Made by a program: the position numbers and the translations under genes. A DNA stretch of 64,000 nucleotides, taken from positions 186,001-250,000 of the forward strand of contig CAZUCO010000001.1 in NCBI GenBank assembly GCA_964619585.1. Direction: 5' to 3'. The notes below the pieces were generated by a model. It searched no databases. It was not told the DNA's origin and worked only from the letters and a program-made list of their open reading frames with translations. This stretch comes from JASLCR01 sp964619585 (GTDB taxonomy: Bacteria > Patescibacteriota > Saccharimonadia > Saccharimonadales > Saccharimonadaceae). Shown piece by piece: positions 9,346 to 17,527 of this stretch (position 1 is the first letter of the stretch; each line of letters begins with the position of its first letter).

Positions 9346-10835
9346 GCGACCTTATCCTTACTATTATTCTTTGGTGTAACAGCTTTACTGTTCATCGGAA
9401 TGACGTTATCACGTGGGGTAACTTTGGGTGCTTCGTAGGTCGTGCCAGTCTTGGCTTTGGACTCTGCTGGAACACGAGTCACCTTGACGCCACCCTGCGC
9501 GTTCTTCGGCTGTGTGTAGTTAACCTTATGTACGTTGCCGGAAGTTGCTCTTGATTTTGCGGTTGCCGCGTCGCCTCGATTAGTGACTTTGCCAGCGATT
9601 GTCTTGGCGCGCTTGCCACCTTTGCCTGTGGTCATGTAACTCACGCCGTTCATAAACTGGCCACCTAGCTTACGAGCATTTCTCGCTCCCATACTGGCGT
9701 AACTGAATTGCATCATGACACTTTGTGTTTTGAGGAGGGCGATTACTGTCGCTAGCCCAACTACCAGTGACATCAGCGTATCCGGCACTTGGTTATCACC
9801 GGTGGAGGCCATTCCTGTAAATAGTGACGCTGCCAGCTGCAAGATAACGACGTGGACGAACAGAACGAATATCGTGGACATGTAAGTTTTTATCGCCGAT
9901 TCTGAAAAGTCACGAAAGCCCGGAATCAACCATACAAGGATTACGAGTGGCGACAACACCGCCCCGATAAAGAGGGTAACTAGGCGTAGTACGTAATAGA
10001 CCAGCAGGAATACAGAGAAGATAAGGAACGCCAGCATCATGAGCAGTGCCGCAAGTCCTTGACCACCCGTGTCTTTCACGACATTCGTAAGCGACTCCCA
10101 CGGCGTGGAGCTACCGGCTACTTTGCCGATGGCGGTTATGAGTGCGTTAGAAAGCTCGATGATTCCATCGATGAAGAAGATACTGGTATTAAGCAGGAGG
10201 AACACTAAGCCAATCCTTGGTAGCAAGTGCTTGAACTCTATCTCATCGAAGCCGAAACTTGACGCACTCATAACATGAAAGCCGATGAGGGCGAGAACCA
10301 CCACGAATAGTACATCTGTAATGCCAACTATCGCCAGCCATAAGTTAAAGACACTCGGGTTCTCTGCCATTAGCGGCGTGGCTTTTGTGAAGTAGTCTAG
10401 GGCTGCAAGGAATGGGGTAGCGACTGCTTGAATGATGGCATTCAAGAACCCTGTGACAGCTTTAATAAGTACGTCAATCAAACCGTTACCGACATCCTTT
10501 GGAGGTATTGCTTCTAGGCTTGGCAGCGTGGCTACTTGGCCTCCTGCTGGGTGTCCATAGGCACTTGATAGTATCGATGTTAGCGTTGCTGCACTCAGGA
10601 CAATCAACAGCCCTAGCAATGCATTTCGGAGTACATGCTTCGCATGATCCATCTGCTCTGGTTTACCGCTACTCGTCATGTAGAGATAGCCAGCGTTGAC
10701 GATAAAGAACGTGCATGCAATCCCTGCCAATGCTGCCAGCGTGCGAATTGTCGGAGCGACGTAGTCTCTCATGGCAGATACCGCGCCAGACGAATCCGCC
10801 ATGAGCGTTAGGCTCATGGTGAAAATATCACTCAT
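9342..10835 (-). CDS. VirB6/TrbL-like polytopic channel protein with pilin-like N-terminus
   Basis: A 497-aa protein with about eight predicted membrane helices and a hydrophilic basic C-terminal tail of about 110 residues. It matches the VirB6/TrbL channel component by topology and position. Residues about 48-88 repeat the signature of the adjacent VirB2-like pilin: YMTSSGKPEQMDHAKHVL here against YITSSGNPMQLDKAKQTL there, each followed by a GLxIV helix. This implies a duplicated or fused pilin module. The gene lies six bases after the pilin gene. Confidence 0.8.
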   Translation of the reverse strand: MSDIFTMSLTLMADSSGAVSAMRDYVAPTIRTLAALAGIACTFFIVNAGYLYMTSSGKPEQMDHAKHVLRNALLGLLIVLSAATLTSILSSAYGHPAGGQVATLPSLEAIPPKDVGNGLIDVLIKAVTGFLNAIIQAVATPFLAALDYFTKATPLMAENPSVFNLWLAIVGITDVLFVVVLALIGFHVMSASSFGFDEIEFKHLLPRIGLVFLLLNTSIFFIDGIIELSNALITAIGKVAGSSTPWESLTNVVKDTGGQGLAALLMMLAFLIFSVFLLVYYVLRLVTLFIGAVLSPLVILVWLIPGFRDFSESAIKTYMSTIFVLFVHVVILQLAASLFTGMASTGDNQVPDTLMSLVVGLATVIALLKTQSVMMQFSYASMGARNARKLGGQFMNGVSYMTTGKGGKRAKTIAGKVTNRGDAATAKSRATSGNVHKVNYTQPKNAQGGVKVTRVPAESKAKTGTTYEAPKVTPRDNVIPMNSKAVTPKNNSKDKVA

Positions 10836-10841
10836 TGAGGC

Positions 10842-11186
10842 CTAACTTCCGAACGACTGTGTTGCTAGTGTGGTAACAATGTTACTGATGACAAAGGCTG
10901 CGATTACGATGGCCAGTCCTATTGCCGACCAAGTAAGGGTTTGTTTGGCTTTATCTAGTTGCATTGGATTGCCCGAGCTTGTTATGTACGTAAACCCGCC
11001 AGCCACAAAAAAACCGGTCGCTACGAGACCGGCTAATCCTGCGATGAGTTTGATGATGTTGCGGATGAATGATTCAACCTGCGCAACATCACCTGACGCC
11101 GCGAACGCGGACGGGGCCATTAGGAACGGCAAGCCTACCGCAACTACGAGCGCTACTATTTTATATTGCGTGGAACTTCTGATCAC
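10842..11186 (-). CDS. VirB2/TrbC-like pilin
   Basis: The GTG at 11186 has GGAGGG five bases upstream and gives a 114-aa product; an ATG at 11225 is less likely. A signal peptide ends at SAFAA. Two membrane helices follow, joined by a loop with TSSGNPMQLDKAKQTL. This short two-helix form after a cleaved leader is typical of VirB2 pilins and of widespread CPR pilin-like proteins. As first gene of the operon it would supply the extracellular filament or a membrane pore subunit. Confidence 0.8.
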   Translation of the reverse strand: MIRSSTQYKIVALVVAVGLPFLMAPSAFAASGDVAQVESFIRNIIKLIAGLAGLVATGFFVAGGFTYITSSGNPMQLDKAKQTLTWSAIGLAIVIAAFVISNIVTTLATQSFGS

Positions 11187-11370
11187 GTTGACCCTCCGTT
11201 TGAAATAGTTTTGATGTGATTTCAACGTACCACAAGATCTTTCGCAGACAGAACGCCATAAGCATTTTCAGCGAAAACATAAGAATTTTCTGTATCTGTC
11301 AAATATATTGAGTATTCTACAACATATTTTTCTATACATTATCGTTTCATGACGATATTGGTTCTGCCAA
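11187..11370. promoter_or_regulatory. Divergent intergenic region between secretion and defence-like operons
   Basis: AT-rich, without a coding frame. On the minus strand a TTGACA near 11302-11307 is followed 15 bases later by TATGTT, a weak candidate promoter for the secretion operon. The rightward operon has its own, clearer promoter downstream. No terminator or clear operator was seen. Confidence 0.4.
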
Positions 11371-11399
11371 TTGTTAACAGAGGAATAAACTTGTATAGT
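11371..11399 (+). promoter_or_regulatory. Promoter of the ten-gene defence-like operon
   Basis: TTGTTA (11371-11376) and TATAGT (11394-11399) are separated by exactly 17 bases. The ATG at 11437 lies about 30 bases beyond the expected transcription start. Confidence 0.65.
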
Positions 11400-11436
11400 T
11401 ATTTATAAGTATCTACCGTACTACGTTTAATTGACT

Positions 11437-14316
11437 ATGGCAAGTAAAAATGAAATCACCAACTACCAATCAAAATACTATGCTCACGAGCTACAGCGTA
11501 GCTATGCAAACGACCATGTAGGTAAGCTCGCAGGATTACTCTTTGATGCTCAAGTTGAGCCAAAACCACACCAAATTGATGCAGCACTCTTCGCATTACA
11601 AACCCCTTTTCTAAAGGGCGTTATTCTTGCCGATGAGGTAGGACTTGGTAAGACAATTGAGGCCGGTATCGTCATTTCTCAGTACTGGGCAGAACGCAAG
11701 CGCAAGATCTTAATCATTGCGCCATCTAGCTTGCGACAGCAGTGGTCGCAGGAGCTTCTTGAGAAGTTTTACATACCATCAACACTCATTGATGCTCAAG
11801 CAGTCAGAACCTACAAGAAGAACCATGGTAGTGACATTCTTAAAAATGACGGGGTATTCATCTGCTCGTATGAGTTCGCCAATTCAAACGTAAACTCCTT
11901 GTCCGGTGGCTGGGATTTAGTTGTTGCAGATGAGGCACACAAGCTGAGGAACTACTACACTGGCCGCGCCAAGGTAGCCGATTCAGTCGCACAGATATTG
12001 AAGTGGTCTCAGAAGACAATTCTACTTACTGCTACGCCGCTCCAGAATAAACTCGAAGAACTTTATGGGCTCGTATCAGTATTTGATGATAAATACTTCT
12101 ATTCACTGGATGCTTTCAAGGAACGTTATATAAAGAACCGTGACGACTCTATGTATGACGACCTGTCTGATCGTGTATCACAGATTAGCAAACGTACACT
12201 CCGTCGCGATGCCGAAAAGTACATCAAATACACTAAGCGTCTTCCACTAACTGCTGAGTTTGAATCTGCGCCCGAAGAACAGCGTCTATATGATCTCGTA
12301 AATGAATACTTGCAGCGTGACGATCTCTTCGCATTCTCCGCTTCACAACGCCACCTGAGTGCGCTTATTCTGCGTAAACGCCTTGGCTCATCCACCTTTG
12401 CCGTCGCCAGTACGCTCGAAAACATTGCCGAACGCCTCAGTGGTGAGCTTGCGAGTGGCCAGCGCCGTGACAATCGTGGAGGCCTGTTTGTCGATGATGA
12501 ACTGACGTATGACGAGATTGAAGAGTTTGAAGAGACACCGGCTGATAAAACTCAGCAGATAGAGCCGTCACAAACTGACCTGATAAAAGCCGAGATTGCA
12601 GAACTACGAGAATACGCAGCACTGGCTCGTTCAATCAAGATTAACCAAAAAGGTGTAAAGCTTATTGATGCGCTCGATCAGGGTTTCACAAAACTACGTG
12701 AGATTGGTGCACTCGAAAAAGCTATTATCTTCACAGACAGCACAAAGACTCAAGAATATATCGCCAACACACTTCGTGATGCTGGGCGTGGTGAGGGAGT
12801 GGTTCTCTTTAACGGCTCGAACAACACGCCCGAATCAAATGAGATATATCGCAATTGGCTCGCAAAGAACAAGGATAGTGATCTCATCACTGGCATCGTA
12901 GCTGCCGACAAACGAAAAGCACTTGTAGACTACTTCCGTGACGAGGGTACTATCATGATTGCTACTGAAGCGGCAGCAGAGGGTATCAACCTCCAGTTCT
13001 GCTCAATGATCGTTAACTATGACTTGCCATGGAATCCGCAACGTGTCGAACAGCGCATCGGTCGTTTGCATCGTTTTGGTCAAAAGTTCAATGTCATTGT
13101 CGTTAACTTCTCAAACAAGGGCAACATTGCAGAACAACGCATTCTCGAACTACTGACCCACAAGTTCCATCTCTTTGAAAGTGTCTTCGGTGCAAGCGAT
13201 CAAGTACTTGGCACTATCGAGGATGGTCTGGACTTTGAAAAGCAAATTGCCGGTATCCTTAACCGCTGTAAAACGGCCGCAGAGATCGATAAAGCGTTCA
13301 AAGAGCTTGAAGAAAAATATGCCGGAGAAATATCGGCAGAGTTGCAGAGTGCAAAAGCTAAAGTCTTCGACAACCTTGATCCGAACGTACAGGATCGCCT
13401 AAAGCACTATGACAAAGAGTCTGGTGATGTCCTCAACAAGTTTGAACGCTTACTAATAAGTGTTACGAGGCATCAGCTTAACGATGTAGCCGACTTCTCG
13501 GACGATGGTAAAACATTCACCCTGCATGAAAGCCCTGTCAAAGATGCTCCTACCGGCAACTACTACTTCAAGTCTAAGCCTATCGAACACGCACATCAGT
13601 ACCGATATGGTGGGTCTCTAGCGCAACACATAGTCGGTGAAGCCTCTACCCTCGATACGCCGCTCAAGCATCTGACATTCAGCATTGGCCAGTCAGAACG
13701 CTCTGGATCAGCTGTGCGTGAACTTATCGGTAAGCAAGGCTCTATGGTAGTCAAGAAGATCACCTTTGGCATGAAAGCCAAGCATGATGATGTTTCAGAG
13801 TCATACATGCTCTCCTCTGCCATTACAGACGATGGCCAGCATCTTGATGGTGAATACGTCCAAGATATTCTTAGTCTCAAATGTATCGACGAGTCTGCAT
13901 CTCATCCAGTAGATGAATCTATTTTCGTCGCACATATCGACAAGCAAAAGGACATGCTTGAAAAAGAAGTGCAGATTCGTAACTCCAAATACTACGATCA
14001 GCAAGAGGAGATCGTCTATCGTAACAATCTTGACCAAAAAGCTGCATCCGAGGCCAAGATTCGAGACTATCGAACCAAAGAGAAAGACGCACGCCGTAAG
14101 TCACGCTCAGAAGTTGATCCACTCAAACAACTCGAATATAAAAAAGAAGCCCGTAAATGGGAACAGCGTGCCGAAGAAGAAGACGACCGCGCTCGTGATG
14201 AACGACGTAAGAACCGCGAACATGCCGATGAATACCTCAGCCTGATAGAAGAGTCCCTCAAGGGCGATCAGCACATTGAAGATCTCTTCACGATTAGCTG
14301 GGAGATTGTAGAGTAA
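11437..14316 (+). CDS. SNF2-family helicase/translocase
   Basis: A 959-aa protein. SF2/SNF2 motifs appear in order: DEVGLGKTIEAG (Walker A Lys about residue 72), IIAPSSLRQQW, DEAH (165-168), LLTATPLQN, then in the second lobe ATEAAAEGINLQ and QRIGRLHRFGQ. The last 300 residues include a Lys/Glu/Arg-rich coiled coil. SNF2 translocases remodel protein-DNA contacts or drive restriction complexes; DISARM DrmD and helicases beside Mod/Res genes are of this type. The ATG at 11437 is preferred to an in-frame TTG at 11431. First gene of the operon, with no good Shine-Dalgarno. Confidence 0.9.
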   Translation: MASKNEITNYQSKYYAHELQRSYANDHVGKLAGLLFDAQVEPKPHQIDAALFALQTPFLKGVILADEVGLGKTIEAGIVISQYWAERKRKILIIAPSSLRQQWSQELLEKFYIPSTLIDAQAVRTYKKNHGSDILKNDGVFICSYEFANSNVNSLSGGWDLVVADEAHKLRNYYTGRAKVADSVAQILKWSQKTILLTATPLQNKLEELYGLVSVFDDKYFYSLDAFKERYIKNRDDSMYDDLSDRVSQISKRTLRRDAEKYIKYTKRLPLTAEFESAPEEQRLYDLVNEYLQRDDLFAFSASQRHLSALILRKRLGSSTFAVASTLENIAERLSGELASGQRRDNRGGLFVDDELTYDEIEEFEETPADKTQQIEPSQTDLIKAEIAELREYAALARSIKINQKGVKLIDALDQGFTKLREIGALEKAIIFTDSTKTQEYIANTLRDAGRGEGVVLFNGSNNTPESNEIYRNWLAKNKDSDLITGIVAADKRKALVDYFRDEGTIMIATEAAAEGINLQFCSMIVNYDLPWNPQRVEQRIGRLHRFGQKFNVIVVNFSNKGNIAEQRILELLTHKFHLFESVFGASDQVLGTIEDGLDFEKQIAGILNRCKTAAEIDKAFKELEEKYAGEISAELQSAKAKVFDNLDPNVQDRLKHYDKESGDVLNKFERLLISVTRHQLNDVADFSDDGKTFTLHESPVKDAPTGNYYFKSKPIEHAHQYRYGGSLAQHIVGEASTLDTPLKHLTFSIGQSERSGSAVRELIGKQGSMVVKKITFGMKAKHDDVSESYMLSSAITDDGQHLDGEYVQDILSLKCIDESASHPVDESIFVAHIDKQKDMLEKEVQIRNSKYYDQQEEIVYRNNLDQKAASEAKIRDYRTKEKDARRKSRSEVDPLKQLEYKKEARKWEQRAEEEDDRARDERRKNREHADEYLSLIEESLKGDQHIEDLFTISWEIVE

Positions 14317-14322
14317 ACCGCC

Positions 14323-15009
14323 GTGTCCGAAGCTTACCGTATCAAGAGATTTCATCATGTTACGGAAACCAAGCACGGTCGTTTGCGCAAAGAGAAGCTC
14401 GTACCACTGCTGGATCGACTAGCGGCGTATCACATCATGAAAGACGAGATAGACGATCTCCTCTCCACCGATGAAGCCATGCAACTTCGCATGGATGACA
14501 TTGATGTACTTGAAGATACGCTAGGCGTCATGCAAAACCTACTTGAGGGTGACTGGCTCATAGATTACAAGAGTGATGAACACCCTGTTTATCTCATGAA
14601 GTTCAAAGAGTACAGCTATCAGCCACATAAGCATTTATTCATCAAACATTTTGGCGAAGTAAGTCATGTATTCGAGGTGAAGCCAGCCGACTTGCCGCCA
14701 GATGTGCTAGAACCTCTGCTACACGCCTCACATCTCGCCACACTGCCCCTAAGCGTGTCAAACATGCTAGATAAGTATGAAGTCCTAGCACTCGCACTTG
14801 AGCAACAAGCCGAGAAAGAAAAAGAAGAGCATGATGAGCCTAAAAAAGCCTCTGGATTAAAGCGAGGCCGCCCGTCCAAGAATGGCCCCGTGATTATCAG
14901 AAAGACTGCCGCCAAAGGCAAAATCAACAGTGTAGATGTACCATCTTTCGCCAGAAGTCAGTTCATGGGGCATTCTATTAACAAGTTACGAAAAAACAAC
15001 CCAAAATAA
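14323..15009 (+). CDS. Unrecognised protein with AT-hook-like tail
   Basis: A 228-aa protein starting at GTG six bases after the helicase stop, so probably read by reinitiation. The N-terminal 170 residues are acidic with no family I know. Residues about 165-185 contain a Glu/Lys helix followed by KRGRPSKNGP, an AT-hook-like minor-groove binding motif. In many SNF2/Mod/Res clusters of other bacteria a protein of similar size (DUF4391) sits here; I see no clear sequence link to it. An adaptor or DNA-targeting subunit is likely. Confidence 0.7.
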   Translation: MSEAYRIKRFHHVTETKHGRLRKEKLVPLLDRLAAYHIMKDEIDDLLSTDEAMQLRMDDIDVLEDTLGVMQNLLEGDWLIDYKSDEHPVYLMKFKEYSYQPHKHLFIKHFGEVSHVFEVKPADLPPDVLEPLLHASHLATLPLSVSNMLDKYEVLALALEQQAEKEKEEHDEPKKASGLKRGRPSKNGPVIIRKTAAKGKINSVDVPSFARSQFMGHSINKLRKNNPK

Positions 15010-15011
15010 TG

Positions 15012-15017
15012 TATAAT
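15012..15017 (+). promoter_or_regulatory. Possible internal promoter before the methyltransferase
   Basis: TATAAT within the 45-base gap before the Mod gene, without a convincing -35. If active it would let the protective methylase be made separately from the helicase. Confidence 0.35.
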
Positions 15018-15054
15018 TAGCAATAATGATTACGGGGAAAAATTAGGAGAAAAA

Positions 15055-17031
15055 ATGAGCGACCAAAATACAGATGATATCCAACATGTACCAAGCACTA
15101 CGCCAGACTTCCAGACAGAACTCGCTCGTAAGCTCCAAGAACTTGCCCCCGAAGCCGTTTCAGATGGCAAAATAGATACTCAAAAACTCAAAGAACTCCT
15201 CGATAAAGACTCCGCCGATGACAGTGAACGTTTCGGCCTATTCTGGCCGGGCAAAAAACGTGCAATGCGTTCTGCTCAAGAACCTACCACTGCTACCCTG
15301 AAACCAGCCAAGGATGTCAGTAAAGATTGGGATACGACAGAAAACATCTTCATTGAGGGTGATAATCTCGAAACGCTAAAGATTCTCCAGAAGTACTATC
15401 ACAACAAGATCAAGATGATCTACATCGACCCTCCGTATAACACGGGTAAAGACTTCGTATATCCAGACAACTACAAAGAGGGTCTAGCAAGTTACCTAGA
15501 CTTCACTAAGCAGGTCGATGAAGAGGGTCGCAAAGTAAGCACGAATAGTGATACTGACGGTCGCTACCACTCGAACTGGCTGAGTATGATGTATCCACGA
15601 GTTAAGCTTGCGAGGAACCTTTTGACTGATGACGGTCTAATTTTTGTAAGTATCGACAATCACGAAGAAGATAACCTAAAGAAAGTGCTTAACGAAGTAT
15701 TTGGTGAAAATAATTTTGTTAATAAGTTTACTTGGGTGAACAACCTAAAAGGTCGTCAGATATCTGGCCACGGTGCGGCAGGAACTCACGAAACGGTATT
15801 CTGTTACGCTAGAAATATCGAGAATGTTAGCGAGTTCAAAGACTCTGCGCAGCTACTAAAGTCATTGATGCCAAGCACGTATAAGGGCTTTAACTACGAC
15901 ATTAAAGAAGATGCTTCTAGCCAGTATGTAATCAAGAATGAACTATTCAACTCAAACTCTGTATTCAACGAGGAGACTCGTCCTAATCTCGTTTACGATA
16001 TCTACTACAATCCTAAAACTGGAGAAGTTAATACTGCCGACGTTTCAGAAGAACACGTCTACGCTGACTTCGTAAAGATAACCCCGAAGCAGAATAACAA
16101 CGGTTCTCACAAGTACCACGCTTACCGATGGAGTCGTAAAAAGGTTGCAGCTGAATACAAAGATCTAGAGTTTGTAGAAAAAGATGGCTCATACAAGATA
16201 TATACAAAGATTCGTGACTTCGATAAGACAATCGCAAAAGATATTGTTACAGATATCAACACGTCTCATGGCACCGCCGACATTGATAACATCGGGATAG
16301 ATAGCAGACTCTTTGACTATCCGAAGCCAGTCAATCTAATAAAGTTCTTAATCGCCATAGCGACCGATGATGACTCAATCGTTCTCGACTTCTTCTCAGG
16401 ATCAGGAACAACTGCTCACGCCGTATATGCACTTAACGCTCAGGACGGTGGCCAGCGTGTGAGTATTCAAGTGCAATTACCTGAACCAACAGATCCTAGC
16501 TCAAAGGCATACAAGTCTGGATACAAGACAATATCTTCAATATCTGTAGATCGTATCAAAAAAGCCGGTGAGTACTACGATGGTACGAGAGAGCGCAAAG
16601 ACTTTCCATTTGATGCAGGAGTTCGTGTGTTTAAGCTATCAGACTCAAACTTCACTAAATGGCGTTCTGACAGCAATGTAGATAAAGATGCGCTTCAGCA
16701 ACACCTACTCGACATTCGTGAGAGTAGTAACGATGCAGCAAGCGAAGAAGAGTTGCTCGTTGAGGTATTACTCAAACAAGGTATTTCGCTTACTGCCAAA
16801 ATTACTCATGAGGATGTCTCAGGCTTGTCGGTATGGAATGTTGGTGAGACTACCGTCCTTGCGTACCTAGACGAACACACCAAGCCTAACCTCGATCAAT
16901 TACGTGAGATTACAAGTAAAGAACCGGCAAAGTTCATCATTCTCGAAGACGCCTTCCATGGCGATGACGAGCTAAAGACAAACCTTGCTCAGATATGTAA
17001 AACAAACAAGATTGAGCTTTGGACTGTTTAA
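15055..17031 (+). CDS. Type III-like site-specific DNA methyltransferase (Mod)
   Basis: A 658-aa beta-class amino-methyltransferase: the catalytic motif IV DPPYNTG (residues 125-131) comes before the SAM-binding motif I DFFSGSGTT (about 445-453). The roughly 300 residues between them are the target-recognition region. Beta-class Mod subunits make N6-methyladenine and also recognise the target for the Res partner. AGGAG lies five bases before the ATG. A Mod gene followed by Res, with one small gene between, is the type III restriction layout. Recognition sequence unknown. Confidence 0.92.
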   Translation: MSDQNTDDIQHVPSTTPDFQTELARKLQELAPEAVSDGKIDTQKLKELLDKDSADDSERFGLFWPGKKRAMRSAQEPTTATLKPAKDVSKDWDTTENIFIEGDNLETLKILQKYYHNKIKMIYIDPPYNTGKDFVYPDNYKEGLASYLDFTKQVDEEGRKVSTNSDTDGRYHSNWLSMMYPRVKLARNLLTDDGLIFVSIDNHEEDNLKKVLNEVFGENNFVNKFTWVNNLKGRQISGHGAAGTHETVFCYARNIENVSEFKDSAQLLKSLMPSTYKGFNYDIKEDASSQYVIKNELFNSNSVFNEETRPNLVYDIYYNPKTGEVNTADVSEEHVYADFVKITPKQNNNGSHKYHAYRWSRKKVAAEYKDLEFVEKDGSYKIYTKIRDFDKTIAKDIVTDINTSHGTADIDNIGIDSRLFDYPKPVNLIKFLIAIATDDDSIVLDFFSGSGTTAHAVYALNAQDGGQRVSIQVQLPEPTDPSSKAYKSGYKTISSISVDRIKKAGEYYDGTRERKDFPFDAGVRVFKLSDSNFTKWRSDSNVDKDALQQHLLDIRESSNDAASEEELLVEVLLKQGISLTAKITHEDVSGLSVWNVGETTVLAYLDEHTKPNLDQLREITSKEPAKFIILEDAFHGDDELKTNLAQICKTNKIELWTV

Positions 17032-17032
17032 T

Positions 17033-17527
17033 ATGGGAGATGTATCAGTTAAAGCACAGGATCTCCTTGTAACACTAAAAAGAATTAAGAAGATCAAGAC
17101 TCTAGCCGGTGAGTTTATAGATAAACGTCGAGTTCTACTTGAGTATGGATACGATCAAAATGGCAAACAGCTGGATGAATTATTCACAGAGCTTAAAGAT
17201 GCTGGCTATATCAAGAAAGAAAGCGGTGCGTATCAACTGCTAGCGAAAGCCTTAAATTGGCAACCAAGTGCGGCCTCAGCTCAGAATGTAACAATTTATT
17301 CTGGTGTACAGAACTCTAACATCGCTCATCTATCCCCAGATACCGCCCAACAATTAAAAGTAGGCGAATTAGATGATGACACGAAAGAAAAACTGGACAC
17401 GTTAATTGATGCTGTACAGAAGAAAGATAGTTCACGTATCAAAGGCATCATTGATGGTCTAATTGTTTCTTCTCCTGCTTTGATGCTACAGATTCTACAA
17501 CTAGGACTTGGGGTAAAGCAGCAATGA
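17033..17527 (+). CDS. Small unknown protein between Mod and Res
   Basis: A 164-aa protein; the ATG one base after the Mod stop is chosen, and the stop overlaps the Res start (ATGA). The N-terminal 75 residues, with KQLDELFTELKDAGYIKK, look like a winged-helix domain. The C-terminal half has regularly spaced hydrophobics (about 125-160) suited to oligomerisation. I know no named family. Tight coupling on both sides suggests a stoichiometric subunit or a regulator of the restriction complex. Confidence 0.75.
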   Translation: MGDVSVKAQDLLVTLKRIKKIKTLAGEFIDKRRVLLEYGYDQNGKQLDELFTELKDAGYIKKESGAYQLLAKALNWQPSAASAQNVTIYSGVQNSNIAHLSPDTAQQLKVGELDDDTKEKLDTLIDAVQKKDSSRIKGIIDGLIVSSPALMLQILQLGLGVKQQ

